Assembly: GCA_963703355.1 (NCBI GenBank)
Contig: OY969813.1
Span: forward strand, 2,914,001-2,978,000
Reading direction: 5' to 3'
Length of the DNA: 64,000 bases
Source: Puia sp963703355
Lineage (GTDB): Bacteria; Bacteroidota; Bacteroidia; Chitinophagales; Chitinophagaceae
The notes under the pieces were generated by a model that was not told the origin of the DNA, ran no database searches, and worked only from the letters and a program-made list of their open reading frames with translations. Within the stretch, counting starts at the first letter, position 1. Each line of letters starts with the position of its first letter. Both the position numbers and the translations under genes were made by a program. This document shows positions 43,813 through 53,365 of the stretch, piece after piece.

Positions 43813-44616
43813 ATGCTTAAAAGATTTCCGATCGCTCTGCTGATTCTCATGCTCGGTTGCACCCACAGTCCCTATAAAGATTCAAATAAGATGTATAAAA
43901 ATCAGACGAAGGATCTGGGTCAGGTGATTCAACAACAACCGGCAGATTATTTTCCACTTCAGGATTCTCCTTTCATCGGCACAGTGAATTTTGATTTGAG
44001 AAAACCAAATTTTGTAATCATTCATCATACCGCCCAGAATGGATGTCCGGAAACACTGCACACGTTTACCATAAAAAAGTCACAGGTAAGTGCTCACTAT
44101 GTAATTTGTAAAGACGGCACGGTGCATCATATGCTGAACGACTACCTGCGCGCGTGGCAGGCGGGTGTAAGTAAATGGGGAAACAATACCGACATCAATT
44201 CTTCCAGTATCGGTATAGAACTCGACAACAACGGATATGAAGCGTTTACAGATCCACAGATAAATAGTTTGCTTGTACTGCTCGATTCATTGAAAACCCT
44301 ATACAAAATTCCTCAGGAGAATTTTATTGGTCATGGCGATATCGCACCTGGCAGAAAAGTAGATCCCAATTATCGCTTCCCCTGGAAATTGCTCGCTGAT
44401 CATGGATTCGGGGACTGGTACAACGACACTACCACTACTATGGTTCCTTCAGGGTTCAATGACTATCAGGCGCTCAGGATAATTGGATATAGTTTGAAAG
44501 ACAGTATCGCTGCAGTCACTTCTTTTAGGCGTCACTGGTTGCAGGATTCAACATATAAACCCTTCGACAGTTCCACTGAAAAAATATTGTATAACCTTTC
44601 TCTCAAATACCAATAA
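43813..44616 (+). CDS. N-acetylmuramoyl-L-alanine amidase lipoprotein (AmiD-like)
   Basis: 267 residues, lipobox LMLGCTH. An Amidase_2 domain runs about 70-190: FVIIHHTAQN (zinc His), VSAHYVICKDGTVHHML, GIELDNNG, and FIGHGDIAPGRKVDPNYRFP with the second zinc His and Asp. It cuts the amide bond between MurNAc and the stem peptide and, as a lipoprotein, faces the periplasm. The C-terminal part (NDYQALRIIGYSLKDSIAAV) resembles a peptidoglycan-binding helical domain, as in AmiD. Confidence 0.93.
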   Translation: MLKRFPIALLILMLGCTHSPYKDSNKMYKNQTKDLGQVIQQQPADYFPLQDSPFIGTVNFDLRKPNFVIIHHTAQNGCPETLHTFTIKKSQVSAHYVICKDGTVHHMLNDYLRAWQAGVSKWGNNTDINSSSIGIELDNNGYEAFTDPQINSLLVLLDSLKTLYKIPQENFIGHGDIAPGRKVDPNYRFPWKLLADHGFGDWYNDTTTTMVPSGFNDYQALRIIGYSLKDSIAAVTSFRRHWLQDSTYKPFDSSTEKILYNLSLKYQ

Positions 44617-44648
44617 AAAAAACCACTTCTGAAGTGGCTCTTTTTTTA
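44617..44648. terminator. Terminator after the amidase gene, possibly two-way
   Basis: CCACTT and AAGTGG form the stem (44623-44637), preceded by an A-run and followed by CTCTTTTTTT. It lies between the convergent amidase and PfpI-type genes. Confidence 0.85.
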
Positions 44649-44681
44649 CGATAGCTGACGATATATATAAACGGTACGGGA

Positions 44682-45245
44682 TTATAAAACAAAGGATCCG
44701 GCATAGTTGCTCTCTGCAAATTCCTCTATGATCCTTTTGTTAAATGCTTCCAGATCTTCCGGACTGCGACTCGTTGTGAGTCCGCCGTCCGTTACTACTT
44801 CAACATCCAGCCAATGGGCACCCGCATTTTCGAGGTCGGATTTAATGGAGGGAAATGAAGTCATATTTCTTCCACGGAGCAAACCTGTCTCTATGAGCAA
44901 CTGTGGCCCGTGACAGATAGCTGCTACCGGTTTTTGTTCTTCGAGAAATTGCTGAGCAAAATCCACACAGTCGGGATTCGTTCGCATCTGATCGGGATTA
45001 ATTACCCCTCCCGGAATCAACAAGGCATCGTAATCATCTACATTGGCTTCATTCAGTGGTACATCAACTTTGAGTTCTATCGACCAGTGATCGTGATCCC
45101 AGGCTTTTACTTTTTCCTTTTGGGGAGAAACAATCTGAACCGTTGCGCCTGCTTCTTGTAGAGCCTTCATTGGTCCGGTTAATTCTACTTCTTCAAACCC
45201 ATTCTCGGTGAGAATGGCCACATACTTACCACTTAACTTTCCCAT
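44682..45245 (-). CDS. DJ-1/PfpI family protein (YhbO-type)
   Basis: 187 residues. Class I glutamine amidotransferase-like fold with nucleophile elbow AAICHGPQLL (Cys about residue 110) and partner residues in GGVINPDQMR and AWDHDHWSIEL. Family members are reported as cysteine peptidases, glyoxalases or deglycases and stress proteins. Starts MGKLSGKYVAILTENGFEEV, a typical PfpI opening. Confidence 0.9.
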   Translation of the reverse strand: MGKLSGKYVAILTENGFEEVELTGPMKALQEAGATVQIVSPQKEKVKAWDHDHWSIELKVDVPLNEANVDDYDALLIPGGVINPDQMRTNPDCVDFAQQFLEEQKPVAAICHGPQLLIETGLLRGRNMTSFPSIKSDLENAGAHWLDVEVVTDGGLTTSRSPEDLEAFNKRIIEEFAESNYAGSFVL

Positions 45246-45361
45246 ATCGCCTATTTTAAAATGAAATAAATTATATCTCTAATCTGAATTCAAAAACGAT
45301 ACCAGCATAACCGCGCATGGAATCTCATTAAAAAAGGAATCCGTAATTTTAACCCTACTTT

Positions 45362-48022
45362 ATGACCATTGAGCAGAAGAGACTTGTATTAAATTCCTTT
45401 AAGAAAATTCCACTTGAACAGTGGGGCCCTTATTTGAGTGAAAGACAGTGGGGAACAGTGAGAGAAGATTACGGACCGTATGGTGATGCGTGGAATTATT
45501 TTCCCTATGACCATGCACATTGCCGCCGATACGAATGGGGTGAAGATGGTCTCGCCGGTATTTCAGATTTCTTTCAGAACCTCTGCTTCGCCATCGCATT
45601 ATGGAATGGTAAAGATGCTACTTTAAAAGAGCGGTTATTCGGCGTGGGAAATAATCAGGGTAATCATGGAGAGGATGTGAAGGAATTATATTATCACCTG
45701 GATAATGTGCCCTCACATTATTATATGGAGTACCTGTATAAATATCCCCAACAGGCTTTCCCTTACCAGCAAATTCTCCAGGAAAATCGTCTCCGTACGA
45801 AACTGGACCCTGAATTCGAAGTGCTCGATACAGGCGTTTTTGATAACAATGAATATTTCGATGTTCAGGTAACTTATGCGAAGCAAAACTCCAGTGATAT
45901 TTTTATTCGTATAGATGTAACGAATCGGTTTCATAAGCCTGCTGACATCACTGTGCTCCCAACTTTATGGTTTTATAATAAATGGAACGACGATCCCGAT
46001 TCCAAGCCGGATATCAGTCTGCGTAACAAGAATTCTGTAAAAGCATCCCATCACCGACTCGGTGATTATTATTTATATTTCCAGACACCGGATGAAAAGT
46101 GGTTTACTGAGAACGAAACCAATCTGGAGAAGGTAACAGGTCAGCCTAACAAGACTCCGTTCGTGAAAGACCTGTTTCATACCGCGTTGATAAAAGGTGA
46201 ACACAAAGACGTACTAAAGAAGAAAAAAAACGGGACGAAATTTTCCCCCGTTTATAAATTGCGCGTGGACGGTGGCAAATCAGAAAGTATATACCTGCGT
46301 CTTTCCAGCAAATCCGTCTCCAATCCTTTTACCATCGGGTTTAAAAATATTTTCGACGTTCGAAAAGACGAAGCCAATACATTTTATGAAGCCATACTGC
46401 ATCCTGAAACAGCACCCGGGTTAAAACTGCTGCAGCGTCAGGCATTGGCCGGCTTATTATGGAGCAAACAATACTATCATTTCGATGTTGAGAAATGGCT
46501 CACTACCAGTGATGGTATTTTTCCCGTGAATGACGGAAAAAAATTTGGTCGCAATCACGACTGGAAACACCTGAAGAACCAGGATATCATTGCCATGCCC
46601 GACAAATGGGAATACCCCTGGTATGCCGCCTGGGATATGGCTTTCCAGTGCATACCCATGAGTATGGTGGACCCCGTATTTGCAAAGGGCCAGTTGTTAC
46701 TGATCATGAGGGAATGGTACATGAAACCCGATGGACAACTACCGGCATATGAATGGAATTTCAGTGATGTAAATCCTCCCGTGCAGGCGTGGGCTGCGTT
46801 ATCTGTATATCGGATTGAGGGAGAGAAAACGGGCAAATACGATATTGACTTTCTGAAAAGAATATTTCAAAAACTGCTGATAAATTTCACCTGGTGGATA
46901 AACCGAAAGGATCCCAACGGAAATAATATGTTCGAAGGAGGATTTCTGGGTCTGGATAATATCGGTGTGTTTAACAGGAGTATTGAACTGCCGGGACAAA
47001 TGCAGCTCGAACAGGCCGATGGTACCAGCTGGATGGGCATGTACGCACTCAATATGATGGATATGGCGCTGGAGATCGCCATGAAGGACGCGACGTTTGA
47101 GGACACTGCTACCAAATTTTTCGAGCAGTTCGTGCTAATTGCAGAAGCACTGAATGAACACGGCATGTGGAATGAAGAGGATCGGTTTTTCTACGATACA
47201 CTGGCTATCGCCGGATCACCACCATTGCAACTCAGGATCCATTCGATCGTAGGGATCACCACACTTTTTGCTGTATCGATTATTGAAAAGAAAAAACTGG
47301 ATAAGCTGTCTGATTTTCAAAAACGCATCAGCTGGTTTGAGAATTACCGTTTGAAGAATAATAAATTCTGGCCCAATGAAGAAAAAACCGATGGAGATAC
47401 CATCCTGCTTTCATTGGTTCCACGGGAACGTCTGGTAAGTCTGCTAGAAAGACTATTGAATGAAGATGAATTTCTTTCACCCGGGGGTATCCGTGCCTTG
47501 TCTAAATACCATGCGAAGCATCCTTATTCTGTAAAAATTGATAACGTTGACTACAACATTCAGTACGATCCGGGAGACTCTACATCAAATTTGTTTGGTG
47601 GTAACTCCAACTGGAGAGGACCTGTCTGGATGCCGATAAACTATCTGATCATCCAGTCGATTCGTAAATACGGAATATTTTATGGTAACTCACTGAAAGT
47701 AGAATGTCCGGTAAAATCAGGGAACTATATGAACCTGGAAGACGTGGCAGATTTTCTTACGCAACGTGTGATCAGTTTATTTCAGCCCGACGCAACGGGC
47801 AATGTTCCGCAGTATGGAAAGTATAACTGGTTTTATCAGCAGCCAGGCAATGAACAACTGAATCTTTTCTACGAATATTTTCATGGGGATACAGGTATGG
47901 GTCTCGGCGCATGCCACCAGACCGGTTGGACGGCACTGCTGGCAGAATTAATTACTGCACATCAGCAGAGTAGTTTAAAGAAGCAAACCACTGCGTCGCC
48001 CGAGATTACGATAGTTGAATAG
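45362..48022 (+). CDS. MGH1-like (GH63-related) glycoside hydrolase
   Basis: 886 residues, no signal peptide, so cytoplasmic. It has an N-terminal beta-sandwich domain and a C-terminal (alpha/alpha)6 barrel with YPWYAAWDMAFQCIPMSMVD, QLPAYEWNFSDVNPPVQAWA, EEDRFFYDTL and NWRGPVWMPINYLI, all typical of GH63-type glucosidases. N-terminal LSERQWGTVREDYGPYGDAW is shared by the bacterial group. Substrate unknown; family members act on glucosyl- or mannosyl-glycerate or alpha-glucosides. It starts upstream of the kinase-RapZ gene by 23 bp. Confidence 0.88.
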   Translation: MTIEQKRLVLNSFKKIPLEQWGPYLSERQWGTVREDYGPYGDAWNYFPYDHAHCRRYEWGEDGLAGISDFFQNLCFAIALWNGKDATLKERLFGVGNNQGNHGEDVKELYYHLDNVPSHYYMEYLYKYPQQAFPYQQILQENRLRTKLDPEFEVLDTGVFDNNEYFDVQVTYAKQNSSDIFIRIDVTNRFHKPADITVLPTLWFYNKWNDDPDSKPDISLRNKNSVKASHHRLGDYYLYFQTPDEKWFTENETNLEKVTGQPNKTPFVKDLFHTALIKGEHKDVLKKKKNGTKFSPVYKLRVDGGKSESIYLRLSSKSVSNPFTIGFKNIFDVRKDEANTFYEAILHPETAPGLKLLQRQALAGLLWSKQYYHFDVEKWLTTSDGIFPVNDGKKFGRNHDWKHLKNQDIIAMPDKWEYPWYAAWDMAFQCIPMSMVDPVFAKGQLLLIMREWYMKPDGQLPAYEWNFSDVNPPVQAWAALSVYRIEGEKTGKYDIDFLKRIFQKLLINFTWWINRKDPNGNNMFEGGFLGLDNIGVFNRSIELPGQMQLEQADGTSWMGMYALNMMDMALEIAMKDATFEDTATKFFEQFVLIAEALNEHGMWNEEDRFFYDTLAIAGSPPLQLRIHSIVGITTLFAVSIIEKKKLDKLSDFQKRISWFENYRLKNNKFWPNEEKTDGDTILLSLVPRERLVSLLERLLNEDEFLSPGGIRALSKYHAKHPYSVKIDNVDYNIQYDPGDSTSNLFGGNSNWRGPVWMPINYLIIQSIRKYGIFYGNSLKVECPVKSGNYMNLEDVADFLTQRVISLFQPDATGNVPQYGKYNWFYQQPGNEQLNLFYEYFHGDTGMGLGACHQTGWTALLAELITAHQQSSLKKQTTASPEITIVE

Positions 48023-48045
48023 CTTTTTGTAGTTTCATCAATCAT

Positions 48046-49497
48046 ATGGATCAGATCAATCAGTTTATAAGCGGGTTATTTGCGGGTTATAGTACAGAAC
48101 CCATTATCTCGATCAATAAGATTCCACAATCCGGTAGCATCCGTATTTACTATCGCATTATCACAGCAACAAGATCTTTTATCGCAACCTACGGTATTAA
48201 TATAAAAGAGAATCTGAGTTTTATCAGATTCAGTCGTCATTTTAAATCCAAAAACTGTCCCGTACCTGAGATATATGTAGTAAATAAAGAAGGTACGATG
48301 TATATCCAGGAAGACTTTGGCGACATTTCTCTGCTGAATCGTCTGGAAGAGACTGGCCCATCAGATACTGTGTATAATTTATTCCGCCAAAGTCTGAAAG
48401 AACTGGCCCATCTGCAAATAAAAGGCGATGAGGGAATGGATTATGAAAACTGGTGCCTTACGTCTAGTGAATTTGGTCAGAAGGCTATTATGAGTGATCT
48501 GCTTTACTTTAAATATTATTTTCTCGACACACTGCAGCTTCCCTATGACAAGGAAAAACTGATTGCTGACTTCGAATCATTTTCATCTGAACTCGGTGAC
48601 ACGAAATATAAATATTTTATGTTTCGCGATTTTCAAAGCCGCAACATCCTCGTAAAAAATGAAAAAGTTTATTTCATCGACTACCAGGGGGGCATGAAAG
48701 GCGCAATGCAATACGACGTAGCTTCCATGTTGTGGCAGGCAAAAGCAGAATTGAGTGAAGCCTGGAAACAGGGGCTGATGGAATATTATATGGATTGTGT
48801 GGAAGCGGAACTCGGCGAGCCTTTTAAGAAAAAAGAATTCGTGCAGCAATACCGCGGCAATGTGTTACTCCGCATTATGCAGGTGTTGGGTGCATATGGA
48901 TTCAGAGGTTTATTTGAACGAAAAGCTCATTTCCTGGTTAGTATTCCGCTTGGTTTAAAAAACCTCAGGGCCTTTCTTCATCAGTACCCGCTGGGAGACC
49001 GATTCCCTGAGTTTGAAAGAATTCTGAATCTGATTGTCGAAGATCATATCATCGAACGATTTATTCCATCCAGGGCAAAGGCCGAAACACCGCTGGTTGT
49101 TCATATCAACAGCTTCTCTTATAAGAAAACCATTCCTCCTGATCCCGGTGGCAATGGTGGCGGTTTTGTATTTGATTGTCGCGCCATATTAAATCCCGGG
49201 AGACTTGAACCTTATAAGTCTAAAACGGGCAGGGACAGGGAAGTGATGGATTTTCTGGAACAGCAAACAAAAATGCCCGAATATCTCAATAGTGTGTTTG
49301 ACCTGGTAGATATCTCTGTTGAAGATTATATTAAAAGAGGTTTTAAAAGTCTTATGGTAAACTTCGGATGTACCGGAGGTCAGCATCGCAGTGTGTATGC
49401 TGCTGATTCTCTTTCACGCCATCTCAAAAATAAATTCGGCGTTACGGTCGATTTGCATCATATCGAACAGGAGTCGAAAAACTGGAAGAACGCCTGA
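48046..49497 (+). CDS. Aminoglycoside phosphotransferase-like kinase fused to RapZ C-terminal domain
   Basis: 483 residues. The N-terminal part (about 1-330) is an APH/AmgK-like kinase: MYIQEDFGDISLLNRLE, catalytic loop MFRDFQSRNILV and metal site YFIDYQGGMKGAMQYDVASM. The C-terminal part (about 350-480) is the RapZ C-terminal domain: INSFSYKKTIPPDPGGNGGG, FVFDCRAILNPGRLEPYKS, and VNFGCTGGQHRSVYAADSLS. In E. coli the RapZ C-terminal domain binds glucosamine-6-phosphate; AmgK phosphorylates MurNAc/GlcNAc in cell-wall recycling. The N-terminal P-loop of RapZ is absent. Its stop region overlaps the convergent gene by 56 bp. Confidence 0.88.
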   Translation: MDQINQFISGLFAGYSTEPIISINKIPQSGSIRIYYRIITATRSFIATYGINIKENLSFIRFSRHFKSKNCPVPEIYVVNKEGTMYIQEDFGDISLLNRLEETGPSDTVYNLFRQSLKELAHLQIKGDEGMDYENWCLTSSEFGQKAIMSDLLYFKYYFLDTLQLPYDKEKLIADFESFSSELGDTKYKYFMFRDFQSRNILVKNEKVYFIDYQGGMKGAMQYDVASMLWQAKAELSEAWKQGLMEYYMDCVEAELGEPFKKKEFVQQYRGNVLLRIMQVLGAYGFRGLFERKAHFLVSIPLGLKNLRAFLHQYPLGDRFPEFERILNLIVEDHIIERFIPSRAKAETPLVVHINSFSYKKTIPPDPGGNGGGFVFDCRAILNPGRLEPYKSKTGRDREVMDFLEQQTKMPEYLNSVFDLVDISVEDYIKRGFKSLMVNFGCTGGQHRSVYAADSLSRHLKNKFGVTVDLHHIEQESKNWKNA

Positions 49498-50632
49498 TTG
49501 TATCAATACCAATCCCGCTCAGAATGAGAACATAATTCAGAACAGGTAATGAAAGCCTGCCGGTCCATTCAATACAAAATATAATCATCGGGAAAGAAAA
49601 TATAACAATACCTGCTATCAGGAAATAATATTTATTTTCTTTACTTCGAACGATTGCGATCGTGCCAACAATTGCCAATACATAATAAATAGCCGTTGTA
49701 GCAAACAACAACAGATTGTGCATGGGCGAAAAATAAGGGCGTCCCATGGAAAATACTTTATAAGCCCTGAGCAGAAACAGACGCGCCGTCATTCCAGGAT
49801 TATGAAATAAGAAACTAAAAACAGACATGCCCTCCTGATAGGGCGTAGTCGCATATTTCAGCAGGTCGCCGGGATATCCGCAAATAATATTTGCCTGAAT
49901 ATTATGCAGACTATGAATCGGATAATAATATGGTTCATCATGCCCGAAAGTATTATAAACAATCAGTCCAATCACTAACATATAACCCGCGCAAATAAGC
50001 AACCGGGTTATGTTATTTCGCGGGTTTGTTGCCAGCCAGTAACAGCAGGCAATAGGAATGAATAAAAAACCTACGGGCCGGAAAAAAGGTAAGATGAATA
50101 ATAAAATCCAGCATGTCCACTTATTGACAGTCCCATTTTTTTCAGTTAATAAAAAGTAGGTAGCTATGATGAGCAGGTTGCTGAAAATGGAATCGGTAAA
50201 CAGAGTGCTCACCCATTGCTGAATAATATAACAGGTAGCAAACAAAATGGCAGTGGAAACGACGGCAAATCTGGAATAAATATTAAGACAAAGGATTTTT
50301 ACGAAATAATAAACAGCCAGCCCAGAGAAAAACAACTGAACCAAATACATGCTTTTGTCTGGCAATCCAATTGATCGTAATAAAACATGTATCAATATAT
50401 ACCCGGAATAAAACAGGTTGTATAAACTAAAATTCCGGTCTCCCTTTAACCACCTGTCTGCAAGCAATATATACTTGGTAGCTTCTTCTTTGTCATTAAT
50501 TCCCAGAAATTTTAAAATCAGGATTTGAATAATCAGCCAGGAAACTGCAATCAGAAGCCAATCGGATTTCCTTAATGATACATCCAAATCACTTTGATTT
50601 AACTTTAACGTAAGGTGTTTCCGGTACAGCAT
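49442..50632 (-). CDS. Multi-span membrane protein, GT-C glycosyltransferase-like
   Basis: About 396 residues from ATG 50632, with ten or more hydrophobic spans. KYILLADRWLKGDRNFSLYN in the first periplasmic loop resembles the acidic loop of GT-C enzymes. Alternative start: TTG 50587, one base after the stop of the upstream gene. I cannot name a substrate. The 3' end overlaps the convergent kinase-RapZ gene by 56 bp and its last residues (SSFSTPVRYDANRP) look untypical. Confidence 0.7.
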   Translation of the reverse strand: MLYRKHLTLKLNQSDLDVSLRKSDWLLIAVSWLIIQILILKFLGINDKEEATKYILLADRWLKGDRNFSLYNLFYSGYILIHVLLRSIGLPDKSMYLVQLFFSGLAVYYFVKILCLNIYSRFAVVSTAILFATCYIIQQWVSTLFTDSIFSNLLIIATYFLLTEKNGTVNKWTCWILLFILPFFRPVGFLFIPIACCYWLATNPRNNITRLLICAGYMLVIGLIVYNTFGHDEPYYYPIHSLHNIQANIICGYPGDLLKYATTPYQEGMSVFSFLFHNPGMTARLFLLRAYKVFSMGRPYFSPMHNLLLFATTAIYYVLAIVGTIAIVRSKENKYYFLIAGIVIFSFPMIIFCIEWTGRLSLPVLNYVLILSGIGIDTIRRSSSFSTPVRYDANRP

Positions 50633-50972
50633 CTGCCCTTTCCGTGCAGGCATCGTCTACAGATTTCAAATACAGGCTGTCTTTTTTAATCTTATATGAA
50701 TATTTGCCAACGGTACTGTTATCGCAATTGGTCGTGCCACCGACCTTTGTTATAAAAAGAAATCCTGAAGCCGTTTTAAAAGTCATGGATTCCAAAACCG
50801 AACTATCAGGAAGTGAGAGAACGTTTACAGTGGTCTTTTTAAAAATCCAGATAGCTGGAACCTGTCCGTTATCATTGATAAACCCTTTCCACTTAGTGTT
50901 TGCCAATTGTGCTGAAGCTGCTGAAATCATGCAAAAAATAGTTACAAAAAGGAAGGCTCCCATTTTTCTCAT
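50589..50972 (-). CDS. Small secreted protein, lipocalin-like
   Basis: 127 residues with a signal peptide cut near ASAQ. The mature part NTKWKGFINDNGQVPAIWIF, STVGKYSYKIKKDSLYLKSV looks like the small secreted lipocalin-like proteins of Bacteroidota (an xWxG opening and beta strands). No exact family can be given. It overlaps the start of the downstream membrane-protein gene. Confidence 0.7.
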   Translation of the reverse strand: MRKMGAFLFVTIFCMISAASAQLANTKWKGFINDNGQVPAIWIFKKTTVNVLSLPDSSVLESMTFKTASGFLFITKVGGTTNCDNSTVGKYSYKIKKDSLYLKSVDDACTERADAVPETPYVKVKSK

Positions 50973-51041
50973 ACATTTTATTTTCAGGGTTATATAAATT
51001 TTTAGAAACGGAAAGTTACAGGAATAAATATTTCAATAGTG

Positions 51042-51755
51042 TTATGGGAAAAGTTTTTCTGCCACAGTCACCGCCTCTGTAGTTCCTACATCCACCAAAT
51101 GTGAATTGGTATGATCGTAACCCAATATGGGGTTTGATGCAGCGAGCCCAAGATAAACATCTACAATAGAGAATTTACCCTGCTGATGCATTAGGGGAAA
51201 TATTGCCGGTGAAATAACATGTATACCACTAAATGCTTTTTCTTTACTACCGGTATCCGGGATTGAAATTTTCTCTTCCCCTGTTTTTGTATTTCTCCAA
51301 CCTGTAAGGCGATTGTCTTTATTGAATAAGAAATACCTGGACGATTTTCGATCCGTCACTGCCAGCGTAGCCAATAGTTTTTTTTCTTCATGAAATAATA
51401 TCATTTGACGAAGATCGAAGTCTGTAAGAATATCTGCATTCATGACAAGAAAATCTCCCTCGTCAAAATAAGCAGCAGCTTTTTTTAGTCCTCCACCGGT
51501 TTCCAGTACGGCATCGGTTTCGTCGCTGATGGAAATATTGCTTCCCCACCCGTCATTCACAATAATCGCATGCCTGATCTGGTCGGCGAAATGGTGCACA
51601 TTTACCAGTACATCTTTTATCCCAAACGATTGTAAGTAAATAAGATTTCTTTCGAGTAGTGTTTTCCCGTTCACCAATGCAAGCGCCTTGGGATGGTGAT
51701 CCGTCCACGGTTTAAAACGGGTACCTAAACCCGCTGCAAGTATCATGGCTTTCAT
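51042..51755 (-). CDS. Sugar nucleotidyltransferase (MurU-like)
   Basis: 237 residues. The nucleotidyltransferase signature MKAMILAAGLGTRFKPWTDH is at the N-terminus, then PKALALVNGKTLLERNL, LETGGGLKKA, VMNADILTDFD and FSGIHVISPAIF. MurU makes UDP-MurNAc from MurNAc-1-P in the AmgK/MurU recycling route; N-acetylmannosamine or glucose-1-P enzymes share the motifs. Here it joins nadB by a TGATG stop/start overlap, and a kinase-RapZ gene that could supply sugar-1-phosphates lies 1.5 kb away. Confidence 0.88.
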   Translation of the reverse strand: MKAMILAAGLGTRFKPWTDHHPKALALVNGKTLLERNLIYLQSFGIKDVLVNVHHFADQIRHAIIVNDGWGSNISISDETDAVLETGGGLKKAAAYFDEGDFLVMNADILTDFDLRQMILFHEEKKLLATLAVTDRKSSRYFLFNKDNRLTGWRNTKTGEEKISIPDTGSKEKAFSGIHVISPAIFPLMHQQGKFSIVDVYLGLAASNPILGYDHTNSHLVDVGTTEAVTVAEKLFP

Positions 51756-53356
51756 CAGACTACAATATTTTGTACCAGACTACTCTTATTCGGGTAATCG
51801 GTATTATAGTGAAGTCCGCGACTTTCTTTTCTGAATTGTGCTCCTTTTACGATCAGATATCCCGTAGTGATGAGATTCCTCACTTCGCAAAGTTGGGGCG
51901 ACAACAACGTTGTTTCATAAAGCGCTTCTATTTCTTCATGCAGCAGGTCGAGTCTTTTCGACGCACGGTTGAGGCGTACATTGGTCCTTACAATACCCAC
52001 ATAATCGCTCATGAGCAATTGTAGTTCTTTAATACTCTGTGTAATCAATATCATTTCGCCTGGTGCCGTAGTTCCTTCTGCATTCCAGTCGGGTATATCT
52101 TCCCTGAAATCAATGGTGATGATTCTTTTGATACTATCCAGATAACAGCGGTGAGCAAACACCATTGCTTCCAAAAGAGAATTGCTGGCCAATCTGTTCG
52201 CTCCGTGTAATCCCGTAGAAGCACATTCACCACAGGCGTATAAATTCCTGATGGATGTATGTCCCCATTCGTCTGTTTTGATTCCTCCACAACTGTAGTG
52301 TGCCGCTGGAGCTACCGGGATCATATGTTCTGCCACATTGATCCCTGCTGATTTACATTTCTCATAGATATTGGGGAAATGTTCAATGAACTTTTCCATA
52401 TCCATGTGACGGCAGTCCAGGTAAACATGTTCGGTACCTCCTTTTTTCATTTCACTGTCGATGGCCCTTGCAACAATATCGCGTGGTGCGAGATCCTTTC
52501 GTTCGTCATAACGCACCATAAAAGCCTCACCGTTTTTATTTCTCAGGATACCTCCGTCGCCCCGCACGGCTTCAGTAATCAGAAAAGAAGGACTAACACC
52601 CTGCTGATACAGTGCCGTTGGATGAAACTGGATGAACTCCATATTTTCGATACGACCTTTGGCGCGATACACCATGCCAATACCATCACCAGTTGCTATC
52701 ACGGGATTAGTAGTGGTACGATATACCTGACCATTGCCTCCTGTTGCGAACACGGTAACACGCGACAGGATTTTGATAATGCGGTTTTCGCGCATGTCCA
52801 GCGCGTAAATGCCATAACACTCAATATCGGGAGTTGATTTTGTAACAAGATAACCCAGATGATGCTGCGTAATGATATCTACTACAAAACAGTGCTTGAT
52901 GATCTCAATATTTTTTTGTGCGCCAACTGTTTGTAATAATGCCCTCTCCATCTCTTTGCCGGTAACATCTTTATGATGAAGGATACGAAATTCTGAATGA
53001 CCACCTTCCTTCCCTTTTTTAAAAGCACCTTCTTCGTCCTTGTCGAACTGAGCACCCCAATCAATCATTTCCTGAATTCGTTGTGGTCCTTCTTTCACAA
53101 CAATCTCCACAATTCTCGGATTGCACAATCCATCTCCTGCAATAAGCGTATCTTCTATATGTTTATCGTAACTGTCGTTTTCAAAATCTGTGACTCCTGC
53201 AATACCTCCCTGGGCATATTTGGTGTTGGTTTCGTCTGCAATCGTTTTTGTAATTACAAGTACCTGTTTATCCGGACAGGCTTTTGCAACTTTTAATGCA
53301 TACGTGAGTCCGGCGATACCTGATCCTACAACGAGAAAATCCGTTTTTCTTAGCAT
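51755..53356 (-). CDS. nadB: L-aspartate oxidase
   Basis: 533 residues. Oxidises L-aspartate to iminoaspartate for NAD synthesis, using FAD. It has DFLVVGSGIAGLTYALKVA (FAD site), NTKYAQGGIAGV, HSEFRILHHKDVTGKEMERA, GGNGQVYRTTTNPVIATGDG, MEFIQFHPTALY, HYSCGGIKTDEWGHT, and NLYACGECASTGLHGANRLA, all typical of NadB. Length is normal. nadA is not in the window. Confidence 0.96.
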   Translation of the reverse strand: MLRKTDFLVVGSGIAGLTYALKVAKACPDKQVLVITKTIADETNTKYAQGGIAGVTDFENDSYDKHIEDTLIAGDGLCNPRIVEIVVKEGPQRIQEMIDWGAQFDKDEEGAFKKGKEGGHSEFRILHHKDVTGKEMERALLQTVGAQKNIEIIKHCFVVDIITQHHLGYLVTKSTPDIECYGIYALDMRENRIIKILSRVTVFATGGNGQVYRTTTNPVIATGDGIGMVYRAKGRIENMEFIQFHPTALYQQGVSPSFLITEAVRGDGGILRNKNGEAFMVRYDERKDLAPRDIVARAIDSEMKKGGTEHVYLDCRHMDMEKFIEHFPNIYEKCKSAGINVAEHMIPVAPAAHYSCGGIKTDEWGHTSIRNLYACGECASTGLHGANRLASNSLLEAMVFAHRCYLDSIKRIITIDFREDIPDWNAEGTTAPGEMILITQSIKELQLLMSDYVGIVRTNVRLNRASKRLDLLHEEIEALYETTLLSPQLCEVRNLITTGYLIVKGAQFRKESRGLHYNTDYPNKSSLVQNIVV

Positions 53357-53365
53357 GTTTGATTC

